This document shows positions 44,459-52,866 of a stretch of DNA of 64,000 nucleotides, in pieces (within the stretch, counting starts at the first letter, position 1; the number at the start of each line of letters is the position of its first letter). Under the pieces are notes generated by a model, which was not told the origin of the DNA, did no database searches, and worked only from the letters and a program-made list of their open reading frames with translations. Source of the stretch: Flavobacteriales bacterium (GTDB lineage: Bacteria; Bacteroidota; Bacteroidia; Flavobacteriales_F; PHOS-HE28); NCBI GenBank assembly GCA_016699575.1, contig CP064979.1, positions 2,170,001-2,234,000 of the forward strand. The letters run 5' to 3'. The position numbers and the translations under genes are program-made.

Positions 44459-46078
44459 TTACCTCGCCACCACGAACCTCACGGTCTGCGATCCGCTTGC
44501 CCAACGTAGTTGCGCACTGTATACACCTTCCGCCAGGCCGCGAACGTCCATGATCGTTTCCGATCGGCCAGCCGAGAGCGGCACACCGACCGATCGGCCA
44601 TCAGCATCCACCACATCTACGCGAAGTGGTTTGTCCAGGCCGGTGTAGGTCAATGTCAACATATCGCTCGTCACTGTGGGGATTGCCAGCAACGTTGTGT
44701 GCTGTTCCGTCTCGTTCACCCCTACTGTCGTGCAATACGTGTCCGTCAACTGTAGCGTCATCCCCGTGGTCGTCGGCGCGGCAATATCCTGAACGGCCGG
44801 GTTGGTCACTGTGTAGCTGGGGATGATCATCGGCATGGGTATGGGCACTAGGGCATGGCTCGTCGGTTCCCAACAAGCGCTTGCGGGTGTGGGGTCATTG
44901 AAGCGAACAGCATAGCCACCGTGGTAACCCCATCCAGGAGGCGGGAATAGCGCGCTTCCGGCTGTTGTATACGTGCCGTCCACATTCCTACAGATGCCCC
45001 TGCCGATCTCCCAGTTGTTCAGTCCGGGCAATGAAATGGACCGACCCCATTGAAGCGTCCCTGAGCCGTCCACGCTCAACACCAGTAGGCTACTGTCTGC
45101 GGCGTCGTAGTTCGCTCCAGCCACTAACACGCCATCATACCCTGTTGGCCCGATTTCCAGGTCCAAACCTCGAGAGGCTGGGATCACCTTGGCCCAAAGG
45201 AGGTCGCCGCTATCGGTCAAGCGCGCAACAAGCAATGAGTCCGTGTACGTCACGGCACTTGGCATGTGTATCCCGCATACTACCAGGTCCGCATGTTCGC
45301 TTCCGCCGTTGCCGACCAATTGTTTCACAGCCATGAACTGTGTGAAGTCCATGTCCCCGTATTCCTTCCACCAGAGCACGGCCCCTGACGTGTCCACCTC
45401 GGCCAGTATACCGCGATTGACCCCCGACCATTGACCCGTTCCGGCTGCGGTTCCGGCTAGCGCTAGGTTCCCGTTCGACAACCGGGTAAGGTCATTGAAG
45501 CCCATATATGTGAGCGGTGTGGTTCCATACGACTTCGACCACACTACCGTACCTGTTGCGGTCAACTTCGTAAGGCGTCCGTGGCTCACGTAACCGGACA
45601 GCGCCATCAGTTCACCCGCCGGTAATTCCACGATCCTCCATCCATCCTCATCCGTACCCGTACCATTTGGATACCGCTCGCTCCAGATGAGCGACCCCGT
45701 TGGACTAATGCGTACGATCCACATCTCTCGTGTAGCGAACGCACTGAAACTGGTGGTACTGCCGATCGCAACGAGGTCCCCCGATTGGGTCTCGATCACA
45801 TCCTGTAGTTCCTCACTATTACCGCCTATGCCGATGGTCAGGTTCCATTGCTCCGCTCCGTTCGAGGTCAATTTTGTCACGACGCCATCCCATTGGCTCA
45901 TCGCGTCGAACGTGTTTCCGCAGAACACGTTGCCATTGTCCGCGGTGGCAAATACACTATGGAAATGGTCAATGTAGGGACCTTGGAACACTTCACTGAA
46001 AACGACTTGCGCGTTTACTGGGAGCAACAATGGCCCCATGCTTGCGAGAAGCAGCGCACATTTACGTTCTGTCCTCAT
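44459..46078 (-). CDS. Secreted SBBP-like propeller protein with T9SS type A domain (paralogue 1)
   Basis: Signal peptide MRTERKCALLLASMGPLLLP is followed by SBBP-type repeats ('GVVTKLTSNGAEQWNLTIG', 'SGDLVAIGSTTSFSAF', 'LTKLTATGTVVWSKSYG'). The sorting domain is 'LLAIPTVTSDMLTLTY', 'VDVVDADGRSVGV', 'GLAEGVYSAQLRW'. It is similar in layout and wording to the next gene upstream (46103-47875), e.g. 'SVFATADNGNVFCG' against 'CVRATSDNGNIVCG', so the two look like an old tandem duplication. 539 residues, no catalytic motif. Confidence 0.86.
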   Translation of the reverse strand: MRTERKCALLLASMGPLLLPVNAQVVFSEVFQGPYIDHFHSVFATADNGNVFCGNTFDAMSQWDGVVTKLTSNGAEQWNLTIGIGGNSEELQDVIETQSGDLVAIGSTTSFSAFATREMWIVRISPTGSLIWSERYPNGTGTDEDGWRIVELPAGELMALSGYVSHGRLTKLTATGTVVWSKSYGTTPLTYMGFNDLTRLSNGNLALAGTAAGTGQWSGVNRGILAEVDTSGAVLWWKEYGDMDFTQFMAVKQLVGNGGSEHADLVVCGIHMPSAVTYTDSLLVARLTDSGDLLWAKVIPASRGLDLEIGPTGYDGVLVAGANYDAADSSLLVLSVDGSGTLQWGRSISLPGLNNWEIGRGICRNVDGTYTTAGSALFPPPGWGYHGGYAVRFNDPTPASACWEPTSHALVPIPMPMIIPSYTVTNPAVQDIAAPTTTGMTLQLTDTYCTTVGVNETEQHTTLLAIPTVTSDMLTLTYTGLDKPLRVDVVDADGRSVGVPLSAGRSETIMDVRGLAEGVYSAQLRWASGSQTVRFVVAR

Positions 46079-46102
46079 ATCCTTGGCAGTTGTTGTTGAC
46101 GA

Positions 46103-47875
46103 TTACCTGATGACGAGTACTGACAATGATCGGGCGGTAGCGTTACCGGCTCTCAATCGAACGTAATAAGCCCCAGCATCAAGTCCATGACAGTCTAAGT
46201 CCAGCTCCGCTGTGCTCGCGCTTTGGGTCGTTGTTGTTACCTCCACCGGCCCAAGAACGGTTCGTCCAGTAGCATCCAACATCTCTACATGGGGTCGAAC
46301 GCTTATCGCCTCGCTGAATGCAATGGTGATGTTCAATATGTCCGTTGCTGGATTTGGGAACACTGCGATCCTGGCTTGAAGGATGTCCTCGGATATCGCA
46401 GCCGGACTTGATGAGCAAGACGTGCTCATCTGCAGGTTGTTCAGTTCGGGGAGTAGGCGATCGGAGGCGGTCGGCACAACAACGCTCGCGTTTCCACTAT
46501 GGATCGAAACGGACACACTGGTCGTGTCCACGCTTATGGCCAGCGGGATCTCGCATCCAGCAGTCTGGCCCTCCGCGTCCGTGCGCACAATGAATCCGTC
46601 ATCATAAGGAGTGTTCGACGAGTCCCAGACCCAACCACCGAAGGTGATCGTACTATCGCTATTGACGCATACAGAATAGCCTGCCTCCTCAGCACTTGGA
46701 CTGGTCGTCCCATAGGCGTAGCTCCAGAGCGTGTTACCATTCATGTCCACTTGTAGCCCGGCCATGTCCGGGGCGGACGTACTGTAGTCTTCCCCGGTCA
46801 ATACCAATGCGTCCGATCCATCACCCATGTGCTTCAGGGCGATCGACTGGAGCGCCACACCTAAGTAGCGCTTTGTCCAAACATGGTTACCGGATTGATC
46901 GAGTTGAACAAGCAATCCGTCATATCCAGAGCCGTTAAACTGGTACCCACAGAATAGGTATCCGCTCGGGACCTCCACAGCCCCGGTAATCTTGGTTTCT
47001 TGGTCATCTATTGTGCCGAAACTGCGCCACCACTCGATGCCGGAACCACTGGTCAGCTTTAACGCGAACCCATGCGTGCTCGATCCACCAACATTGATGG
47101 CTGTACCGACGATCAACAGACCCCCGTCACTTGCAACTAAGGCTCCACCCCTAGGCGTTTCATTCCAAGCTGAGTTGTAGATCTTGCTCCACAGAACGCT
47201 TCCATATGCGTCCAATTCGATCACGTAGAGCGAATAAGTACCCGCAATGTGCTCACCAACGACATAGAAACCACCTGAACTGGTCTCGATCAAGTCGTAG
47301 CCGGCTTCAGTATATGTGATCGGGTACCCCTTTGACCACAGCAAGCCGCCTGCTGCGTTGAATCGGAGGACGATCAATTCCGGTGTATTACCCGGGTTGA
47401 AGCTCCCCGAGTATCCGATTGCCGCGTAGCCACCATCTGCTGTTTGGATCACTCGCGATAGGAATTCATACACCAAGCCAACTCCGTATGCACGCTTCCA
47501 TTGTAAAGCTCCGTTGGCGTCCAGTTTGGCTATGAACCCATCTTCGTATCCAGGCCCACCGGACCCCTGCGACGATCCGCATACGATATTCCCGTTGTCA
47601 GAAGTTGCGCGCACACAAGTGATCGACTGGTTCTGCTGATCGATCAGAACCTCATGGTAAACGACCTGCCCAACCCCGGTGGGTCCCGTGAGCATCCCGA
47701 GCCACATGGCCCCATTGAGCGACCAGCGCTTTGAAGAGAACTCCTTGGTGGTGGTTCTAGTTGTCGCCGATCGTGTGGGCCGTGCGGTTTCGCAAGAGAA
47801 ATGCTTAACGAAGCAGTGTAGCACTGACGAACCGTTCAGATTTCGGCGCTTTGTTCCAGCGTTTGGTGTTTCCAT
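46103..47875 (-). CDS. Secreted SBBP-like propeller protein with T9SS type A domain (paralogue 2)
   Basis: SBBP-like repeats ('GFIAKLDANGALQWKRAYG', 'LIVLRFNAAGGLLWSKGYP', 'GGFYVVGEHIAGTYSL') precede a type A sorting domain ('AVFPNPATDILNITIAFS', 'LDATGRTVLGPV', 'GLDAGAYYVRLRAGNATA'). The mature part begins near 'GQVVYHEVLIDQQNQS', matching 'AQVVFSEVFQG' of the neighbouring paralogue. The N-terminus is uncertain: the ATG at 47875 gives 590 residues with an unusually long basic leader, and the hydrophobic stretch 'AMWLGMLTGPTGVGQ' is weak. A shorter start near 47707 is possible. Confidence 0.8.
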   Translation of the reverse strand: METPNAGTKRRNLNGSSVLHCFVKHFSCETARPTRSATTRTTTKEFSSKRWSLNGAMWLGMLTGPTGVGQVVYHEVLIDQQNQSITCVRATSDNGNIVCGSSQGSGGPGYEDGFIAKLDANGALQWKRAYGVGLVYEFLSRVIQTADGGYAAIGYSGSFNPGNTPELIVLRFNAAGGLLWSKGYPITYTEAGYDLIETSSGGFYVVGEHIAGTYSLYVIELDAYGSVLWSKIYNSAWNETPRGGALVASDGGLLIVGTAINVGGSSTHGFALKLTSGSGIEWWRSFGTIDDQETKITGAVEVPSGYLFCGYQFNGSGYDGLLVQLDQSGNHVWTKRYLGVALQSIALKHMGDGSDALVLTGEDYSTSAPDMAGLQVDMNGNTLWSYAYGTTSPSAEEAGYSVCVNSDSTITFGGWVWDSSNTPYDDGFIVRTDAEGQTAGCEIPLAISVDTTSVSVSIHSGNASVVVPTASDRLLPELNNLQMSTSCSSSPAAISEDILQARIAVFPNPATDILNITIAFSEAISVRPHVEMLDATGRTVLGPVEVTTTTQSASTAELDLDCHGLDAGAYYVRLRAGNATARSLSVLVIR

Positions 47876-48112
47876 GGTCCTGCTTGGTTCACTGTAATGG
47901 TCAATCATGTAACTGTCATCAGGTTTCATCAAATTGACCTTTTCTGAACGTAGTGTGCTGCTTCGTTCTTTGCATTTAAGCTCCTGTTAAGGATTAGTCC
48001 TGCTCTCGCGTACCCGATCACTCGAGTGGACGCGCAACGTCCGACTGAGCATGCTGGGCTTTGTTCAAGCCCAACGGCCTGTATTCCAGGGTCAACTTCA
48101 GCACAACCTCTG

Positions 48113-48526
48113 TCAGCCGGTCACGCCCTCGCAGATCCTGGCGTATTCAGTATCGTTCGGTTCCCAAAGTTCCACTTTGTTCCCCTCTGGGTCTAACAAA
48201 TAGGCGAATTTGCCGTGGTGTAAAGCGGTTACCTTCCCGAGGAGCGAGATACCAGATGCCTCGAGCTGTTCAACCAGGGCTTCTAGATCATGCACCCTAT
48301 AGCTCATCATGAACCGTTTGTCTGATGGATGGAAATGCTCAGCATCTCGCTCGCAAGGCACCCACTGAGTGTATCCAGTGCGGGTACCGTCCATCCCATA
48401 GCGCCATGAGAAGTTTGTCCCGTATTCGCCCGTCTTGAATCCAAGATGCTTCTTGTACCAACTGTTGAGCTTTGCCGGATTCTCTGACTCGAAGAACACA
48501 CCGCCCAGTCCGATCACCTTTTTCAT
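48113..48526 (-). CDS. VOC-family (glyoxalase/bleomycin resistance-like) protein
   Basis: This 137-residue cytoplasmic protein opens 'VIGLGGVFFESENPAKLNSW' with 'YKKHLGFKTGEYGTNFSWRY'. Its second half reads 'FMMSYRVHDLEALVEQLEAS' and 'KFAYLLDPEGNKVELWEP'. The Glu and His positions of metal-binding VOC proteins are partly present (H in 'AEHFHPSD', E in 'KVELWE'). It differs from the other VOC gene in this window. It sits inside the T9SS cluster but carries no signal peptide. Confidence 0.87.
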   Translation of the reverse strand: MKKVIGLGGVFFESENPAKLNSWYKKHLGFKTGEYGTNFSWRYGMDGTRTGYTQWVPCERDAEHFHPSDKRFMMSYRVHDLEALVEQLEASGISLLGKVTALHHGKFAYLLDPEGNKVELWEPNDTEYARICEGVTG

Positions 48527-48559
48527 GGTTCCTGATTGCGCACAGTATATGGCATGGGT

Positions 48560-50188
48560 TTAGTTTATTCTCACCTGGGCAGTCCGCCGATTACCCTTTT
48601 CATCCGTTGCGGAAACGATGCACAAGCCGGCCGCCGTCGTCAGCCTTTGAAGGTACACTTGTCCTTGAGCTTGCTGTGTGTGCAATAGTCTCCCGATCAC
48701 GTCATGTACCTGCACTTGCCATACCCCCGGTGGAAGCAATACGCCGAGTCCTTGCTGGTCGCGCACTATACGCAGGTTCTCACTTGCACTGACATCCTCA
48801 ACCGCGGTTGTGGTGGCGCAAGGCGCGCAAGTCAGGTCCGGAACAAATCGCCACAGGTCATTATGCGTAGGGAAAAAGGATCCCGCCTCCAGCCCTCCAT
48901 ACACGTACAGGCTTCCGTCCGCTCCGGTCCAGCTCGCCGCGAACAGTCGCCCGTTCGGTCTATTGTTCGGGCTTGATACGCCCACGGTGCCCCACGATCC
49001 CGGGTCATTGGTTACGCTGGGCCCTGTTACCCACGTCCATTGGTCACTTGTCGTGCAATAGCTCCACAAGTCGTTCCGACTGTAAGGATTGCTTCCATCA
49101 GTAGCCTCTCCGAAAAGCCACAGCCGATCATGGCTGTCCCGCCAAGTTGTCCCTCTGCGACCTCCGATACTGTCAAGCGGACTATACGTGCAAAGCACTC
49201 CATAATCCGGACCGTTCTGAAGTGAATTGGGGAAGCCTTGTGCCCCCCCCTCCCAAGTGAACAATGCGGTCATTGTATTGAAACTCCACAAGTCCCTGTA
49301 CTGGAAATTGCCGCTCGTAGTACCACCATAGAACCACAGTTTTCCATCGCTGCTCTTGCCCAGGCTTTGGGCATAGCGGCCACTAGGTGCATTCGTCGGG
49401 GCCGGAACTCCCATGCTGCCGTAGTTAGCCGGTGGATTGATCGTGTCCTCACCGGCCATCCAAGTCCATGTGTTCGTACTGATCTGGTACCGCCAGACCG
49501 CATTGTACCGGCCAAGGAATTGCGTGGAGTACCCACCGAACATCCAGAGATCACCTACGTCATCTGTCCAGGTCAACGCCAACGTCAAAGCTGGTGGTTG
49601 ATTGGTCGAGTTCGGGACTCCCTTCACTCCCCAGACTGCAGAAGGGTTATCTACCTGTGACCCTTTCATCCAAGTCCAGTTATTCGTGGCCACTTCATAC
49701 CGCCAGAGATCGTTGTTCTCCACTCCATTCCCGAACTGTGAACCGTTCCGCCCGCCGTACATCCAGAAGTTCCCGTCGAGGTCGGTCCACGACATCATGC
49801 AGTACGATTTTGCCGGGGGAAGATTGCTTGGGGCTGGCACACCCATGGTCCCGAAGTTGCCTTCGAACGAATACGTGTTCGGTCCTTTGATCCACGTCCA
49901 AGTGTTGCCCACAGGATCATACTTCCACAAAGCCGCATACTCTTGCGCATCGGTGTCCCGCCCGCCATACATCCAGAGGGTTCCATCCTGTGCTGTCCAG
50001 AATTCGGTCTGGAACAAGGAAGGTGGCGTTGTTGTTGACGAGGTTACACCCATCGACCCCCAGTTGCCAGTCTGGTTGATAGAGCTACTACCCTTGAGCC
50101 AGGTCCATTCTCCGGCTTGCGCATGCAAGGTGTTCAAAGCTGAGCAGAGCCAAAGGCCCGCAAATAGAGTGATCGTTCTGTTCAACAT
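48560..50188 (-). CDS. Secreted kelch-repeat propeller protein with T9SS type A-like domain
   Basis: Signal peptide MLNRTITLFAGLWLCSALNT is followed by six kelch blades, each with 'LWMYGGR' and 'WKYDPVGNTWTWIKG'-type strands: 'GTLWMYGGRDTDAQEYAALW', 'GNFWMYGGRNGSQFG', 'GDLWMFGGYSTQFLG', 'GKLWFYGGTTSGN', 'DRLWLFGEATDGS', 'GSLYVYGGLEAGS'. Six blades suggest a complete galactose-oxidase-like propeller without the Cu-site residues. The last ~80 residues ('VHDVIGRLLHTQQAQ', 'TTAAGLCIVSATD') form a divergent sorting domain. 542 residues. Confidence 0.87.
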   Translation of the reverse strand: MLNRTITLFAGLWLCSALNTLHAQAGEWTWLKGSSSINQTGNWGSMGVTSSTTTPPSLFQTEFWTAQDGTLWMYGGRDTDAQEYAALWKYDPVGNTWTWIKGPNTYSFEGNFGTMGVPAPSNLPPAKSYCMMSWTDLDGNFWMYGGRNGSQFGNGVENNDLWRYEVATNNWTWMKGSQVDNPSAVWGVKGVPNSTNQPPALTLALTWTDDVGDLWMFGGYSTQFLGRYNAVWRYQISTNTWTWMAGEDTINPPANYGSMGVPAPTNAPSGRYAQSLGKSSDGKLWFYGGTTSGNFQYRDLWSFNTMTALFTWEGGAQGFPNSLQNGPDYGVLCTYSPLDSIGGRRGTTWRDSHDRLWLFGEATDGSNPYSRNDLWSYCTTSDQWTWVTGPSVTNDPGSWGTVGVSSPNNRPNGRLFAASWTGADGSLYVYGGLEAGSFFPTHNDLWRFVPDLTCAPCATTTAVEDVSASENLRIVRDQQGLGVLLPPGVWQVQVHDVIGRLLHTQQAQGQVYLQRLTTAAGLCIVSATDEKGNRRTAQVRIN

Positions 50189-50213
50189 CGGTTCATGTGT
50201 TTGCTCGGCAGGT

Positions 50214-51404
50214 TCAGTGCTTCAGGATCCTTCCAGTGCGCACAATGCCCTCATTGTTCCTGTATCGTGCCATGTATGGCCCAGCGGGTAATCCGCTCAG
50301 GTCAAGCAATGTGCTGGTTCCAGTTCGTGCAGTGCTGAACACCAGGGTGCCGGTCGTATTGAACAATGCGATCTCGCCGATTCCGTTCATACCCCATGAG
50401 ATCGTGACCTGGTCGCCTGAAGGAACCGGATGCACCAGAAGTCGGGTCTCCGCCGACTCCAACTCATCCAGACCGACGGCGATGCTGTTCGACCACCAAT
50501 CACCATTCGGAGTGAAGGTTGCGAGTGTTGCTCCGGTGCCTAGGTACGCGGTGCTGCCCACAACGGCCCCAACTGGAGCTATTCGCGCCCCACCTGGCCA
50601 ACCACTGAAGTCACCATGAGGTGCCCAAGTGTTTGTTCCGGTATCGTACTGATAGAAAATAGTGCCTGCCGTCGTGAAGCCGACATGCCCCATTCCTACG
50701 ATCACTTGCGTGCCGAAGACGAATGCCAAAGAACTTTGACGGCCACCTCCAGGGTAGTCGGCCATTGCCGACCAGCTATCAGTCACAGGGTCATATCGAT
50801 GCACCTGTGCCGTTTCGTTGCCGAACCCTGTATAGCCCCCGAAGACATAACCGTATCCGCCGACGGACCAGGCCGTGGTAAACCCGCGATTGCCGGTGGG
50901 CAAGCTCGTCTCCAAGGTCCAAATGTTGCTCTCCGGGTCGTAGGAATACACATCTGCGAACTGTGGACCCGTGCTCGTGCCGCCGCAGAGGTACCCCTTG
51001 CCTCCCAAGACGAAGGTCCCGGAACCTCCTCGCGCAGGGCCCGGGAACGAGGTTTCCGCAGACCATGCATTCGTTCCGGGATCATACTGCCACAGGTCGG
51101 TGTGGAACATGCCATTCGCGAAGCCCATTCCGACATAGGCCTTGTTGTTCACAACGAACGAACAGGCTCCGTTCCGGCTTGCCCCTACACCCGGGAAATC
51201 GGCCCGCTCGCTCCACATGGCAGCGGCCGGGTCATACATCCTGAGTTCGTTGCCATGCCCTACGTAGATCATGTCATCGATCACGAACGAATAGCCGCCG
51301 TCGAATTCCGGCATCGTGATGTCAGGGAGTGCGGTCCATTGTCCATGCGATGCGGCCGCAAGCGTTAGCACACCATATAGCGCGAGTGTGTATCGAATTG
51401 TCAT
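50214..51404 (-). CDS. Secreted kelch-repeat protein with T9SS type A domain
   Basis: Signal peptide MTIRYTLALYGVLTLAAASH is followed by kelch-type blades ('GSGTFVLGGKGYLCGGTSTG', 'VGGYGYVFGGYTGFG', 'VHRYDPVTDSWSAMADYPGG'). The sorting domain is 'LLVHPVPSGDQVTISW', 'ALFNTTGTLVFS', 'LSGLPAGPYMARYRNNEG'. 396 residues from the ATG at 51404. It lies 25 bp upstream of the other kelch gene on the same strand, so the two are likely co-transcribed and related. Confidence 0.86.
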   Translation of the reverse strand: MTIRYTLALYGVLTLAAASHGQWTALPDITMPEFDGGYSFVIDDMIYVGHGNELRMYDPAAAMWSERADFPGVGASRNGACSFVVNNKAYVGMGFANGMFHTDLWQYDPGTNAWSAETSFPGPARGGSGTFVLGGKGYLCGGTSTGPQFADVYSYDPESNIWTLETSLPTGNRGFTTAWSVGGYGYVFGGYTGFGNETAQVHRYDPVTDSWSAMADYPGGGRQSSLAFVFGTQVIVGMGHVGFTTAGTIFYQYDTGTNTWAPHGDFSGWPGGARIAPVGAVVGSTAYLGTGATLATFTPNGDWWSNSIAVGLDELESAETRLLVHPVPSGDQVTISWGMNGIGEIALFNTTGTLVFSTARTGTSTLLDLSGLPAGPYMARYRNNEGIVRTGRILKH

Positions 51405-51891
51405 TTGGGTGGGTCGTATGGTCCTTGTGACGATCAGCGCGTTCAAGAGTTGTATCGGGGGTACTTAAAGGAATCCTAAACCTGGTCGAAATATTGATCG
51501 CATCATTGGTCACGATCCAATTTCATCACGGTACACGGATATGATGCACCGTTCGTTGTCATTGTTCCTTGTGCAGAAATGATCGCCTTAACAACATGAA
51601 CCATACATGACGGATCACAGTCCGCTGATCGATCCGTTTGTGAGCACAATGCTGACCACAAGAACACCAGGTTCGGAAATTGACACTCTAACTGATCCTT
51701 GAGATTCGTCACAGAAGATCACGTCCTTTCAACGCACTGTACGATAAGAGTGACGGACTGCCTTTTAAGACTGATCTGGACTACAACGAAGGATCTTGGA
51801 TCCGCACAGGGGATCAACGGGTCTGTGCGACGGATGGAATAAGCGCTGATCAGTTCGTATTTTCATGCAAGGACGCTGCAGAAACTAACTC
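51405..51891. other. Intergenic stretch without a recognisable gene
   Basis: About 490 bp between the kelch gene and the full-length CPBP gene. The sequence is more AT-rich than its neighbours and has only short frames (for example 69 codons at 51503-51712, minus strand) without any family pattern. It presumably holds the promoter of the kelch pair. I see nothing else in it. Confidence 0.5.
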
Positions 51892-52641
51892 TCATCCATT
51901 TGCAGCACGTTCCCGCCCCGGCCATCTGCTCACCATCGCGATCCAGGCGATCAGGCAGATCCCGAAGATCACCATGCGCGAGGTGCCGCTCATGCCGTCC
52001 TGGATCAGTGCGTTGGTGCTGAGCAAGCTGCCCAAGAGGTGGAAGCACGCCACCGAGATCACCGAGCCCGTGGTGTCCGTGATCCGCTCGAATCCCCAGC
52101 TGCCGAAAATGAGCATGCCCAGGAATACCGCGTGTTCGCCAATGGTGGCCGCGCTCAACGGGGTCAAGTGCCAGGCATACCACAGCACACCGATGATGAG
52201 CGCACGCACCCAGATGCCGCCAACGCCCATGCCGCGCACTTCATCGAGCAGGTAGCCTCGCCAACCGAATTCCTCGAACACCACATAGCCCACGGACACC
52301 ACACCGATGATGGCGCCATGGAGATGAGGGTCCAACACCGCTTCAGGGTCTTCGATACCGACCACGGCGAACAGGCCGACCGGTAACGCGGCCATCAGTA
52401 GGCTCCATTTTCGGGAACTGCCGAAGAGCGTCACGCGACGAGGAGGATGGAACAGCATGAGCACGGCCAACGCACCCAGCAGCGGACCGATGCCTTCCAA
52501 CAGGTACTTCAATGGTGTCAAGCCCAGCGGGAGTTCGAGTGCCTTGAACCACGCAGGCACGTGGACCCTGAAGTACCAGGAGAGCGCGACCGCGATACCG
52601 AGGAAGAGGACCAGGCGCAGCAGCGCTGTGCGTTGAGACAT
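51892..52641 (-). CDS. CPBP intramembrane metalloprotease (full length)
   Basis: A 249-residue multi-pass protein of the CPBP (CAAX protease / bacteriocin processing) family. Hydrophobic helices start at about 9-28, 44-62 and 77-93. The catalytic motifs are 'FEEFGWRGYLLDE' (EExxxR), 'YAWHLTPLSA' (His) and 'ACFHLLGSLL' (second His). Family members cleave prenylated or other membrane substrates. A 322-bp stretch is identical to the truncated copy at 16857-17435, evidence of recent sequence exchange. It is a stand-alone gene. Confidence 0.88.
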   Translation of the reverse strand: MSQRTALLRLVLFLGIAVALSWYFRVHVPAWFKALELPLGLTPLKYLLEGIGPLLGALAVLMLFHPPRRVTLFGSSRKWSLLMAALPVGLFAVVGIEDPEAVLDPHLHGAIIGVVSVGYVVFEEFGWRGYLLDEVRGMGVGGIWVRALIIGVLWYAWHLTPLSAATIGEHAVFLGMLIFGSWGFERITDTTGSVISVACFHLLGSLLSTNALIQDGMSGTSRMVIFGICLIAWIAMVSRWPGRERAANG

Positions 52642-52866
52642 CGAGCGAATGTAGCTGCTGTGCGCTTAGCGTCAGTAGCCCTCCTGTCGGTCTATCCGAT
52701 TGCGTTCATGAGCAGGATCCGGGGATCAGCGTTCCCCGACTCCGACATCATTTCAATGTGCGAAGCGCGTGCAAGTGAGGTGAGCATGGTGGGCACGCGA
52801 TCGCATCACGGGATATGGATCCGGCAGGAGATCGTACCGCTGGTGATGTCGCGAATGACCGCGCAG

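Noticed and set aside
48560..50188. Regular DNA repeats suggestive of an array
   Set aside because: They are the codons of the six kelch blades, not CRISPR; no spacers or cas genes are present.
51503..51712. 69-codon minus-strand frame in the gap before the CPBP gene
   Set aside because: No family pattern, no signal peptide, no neighbour context.
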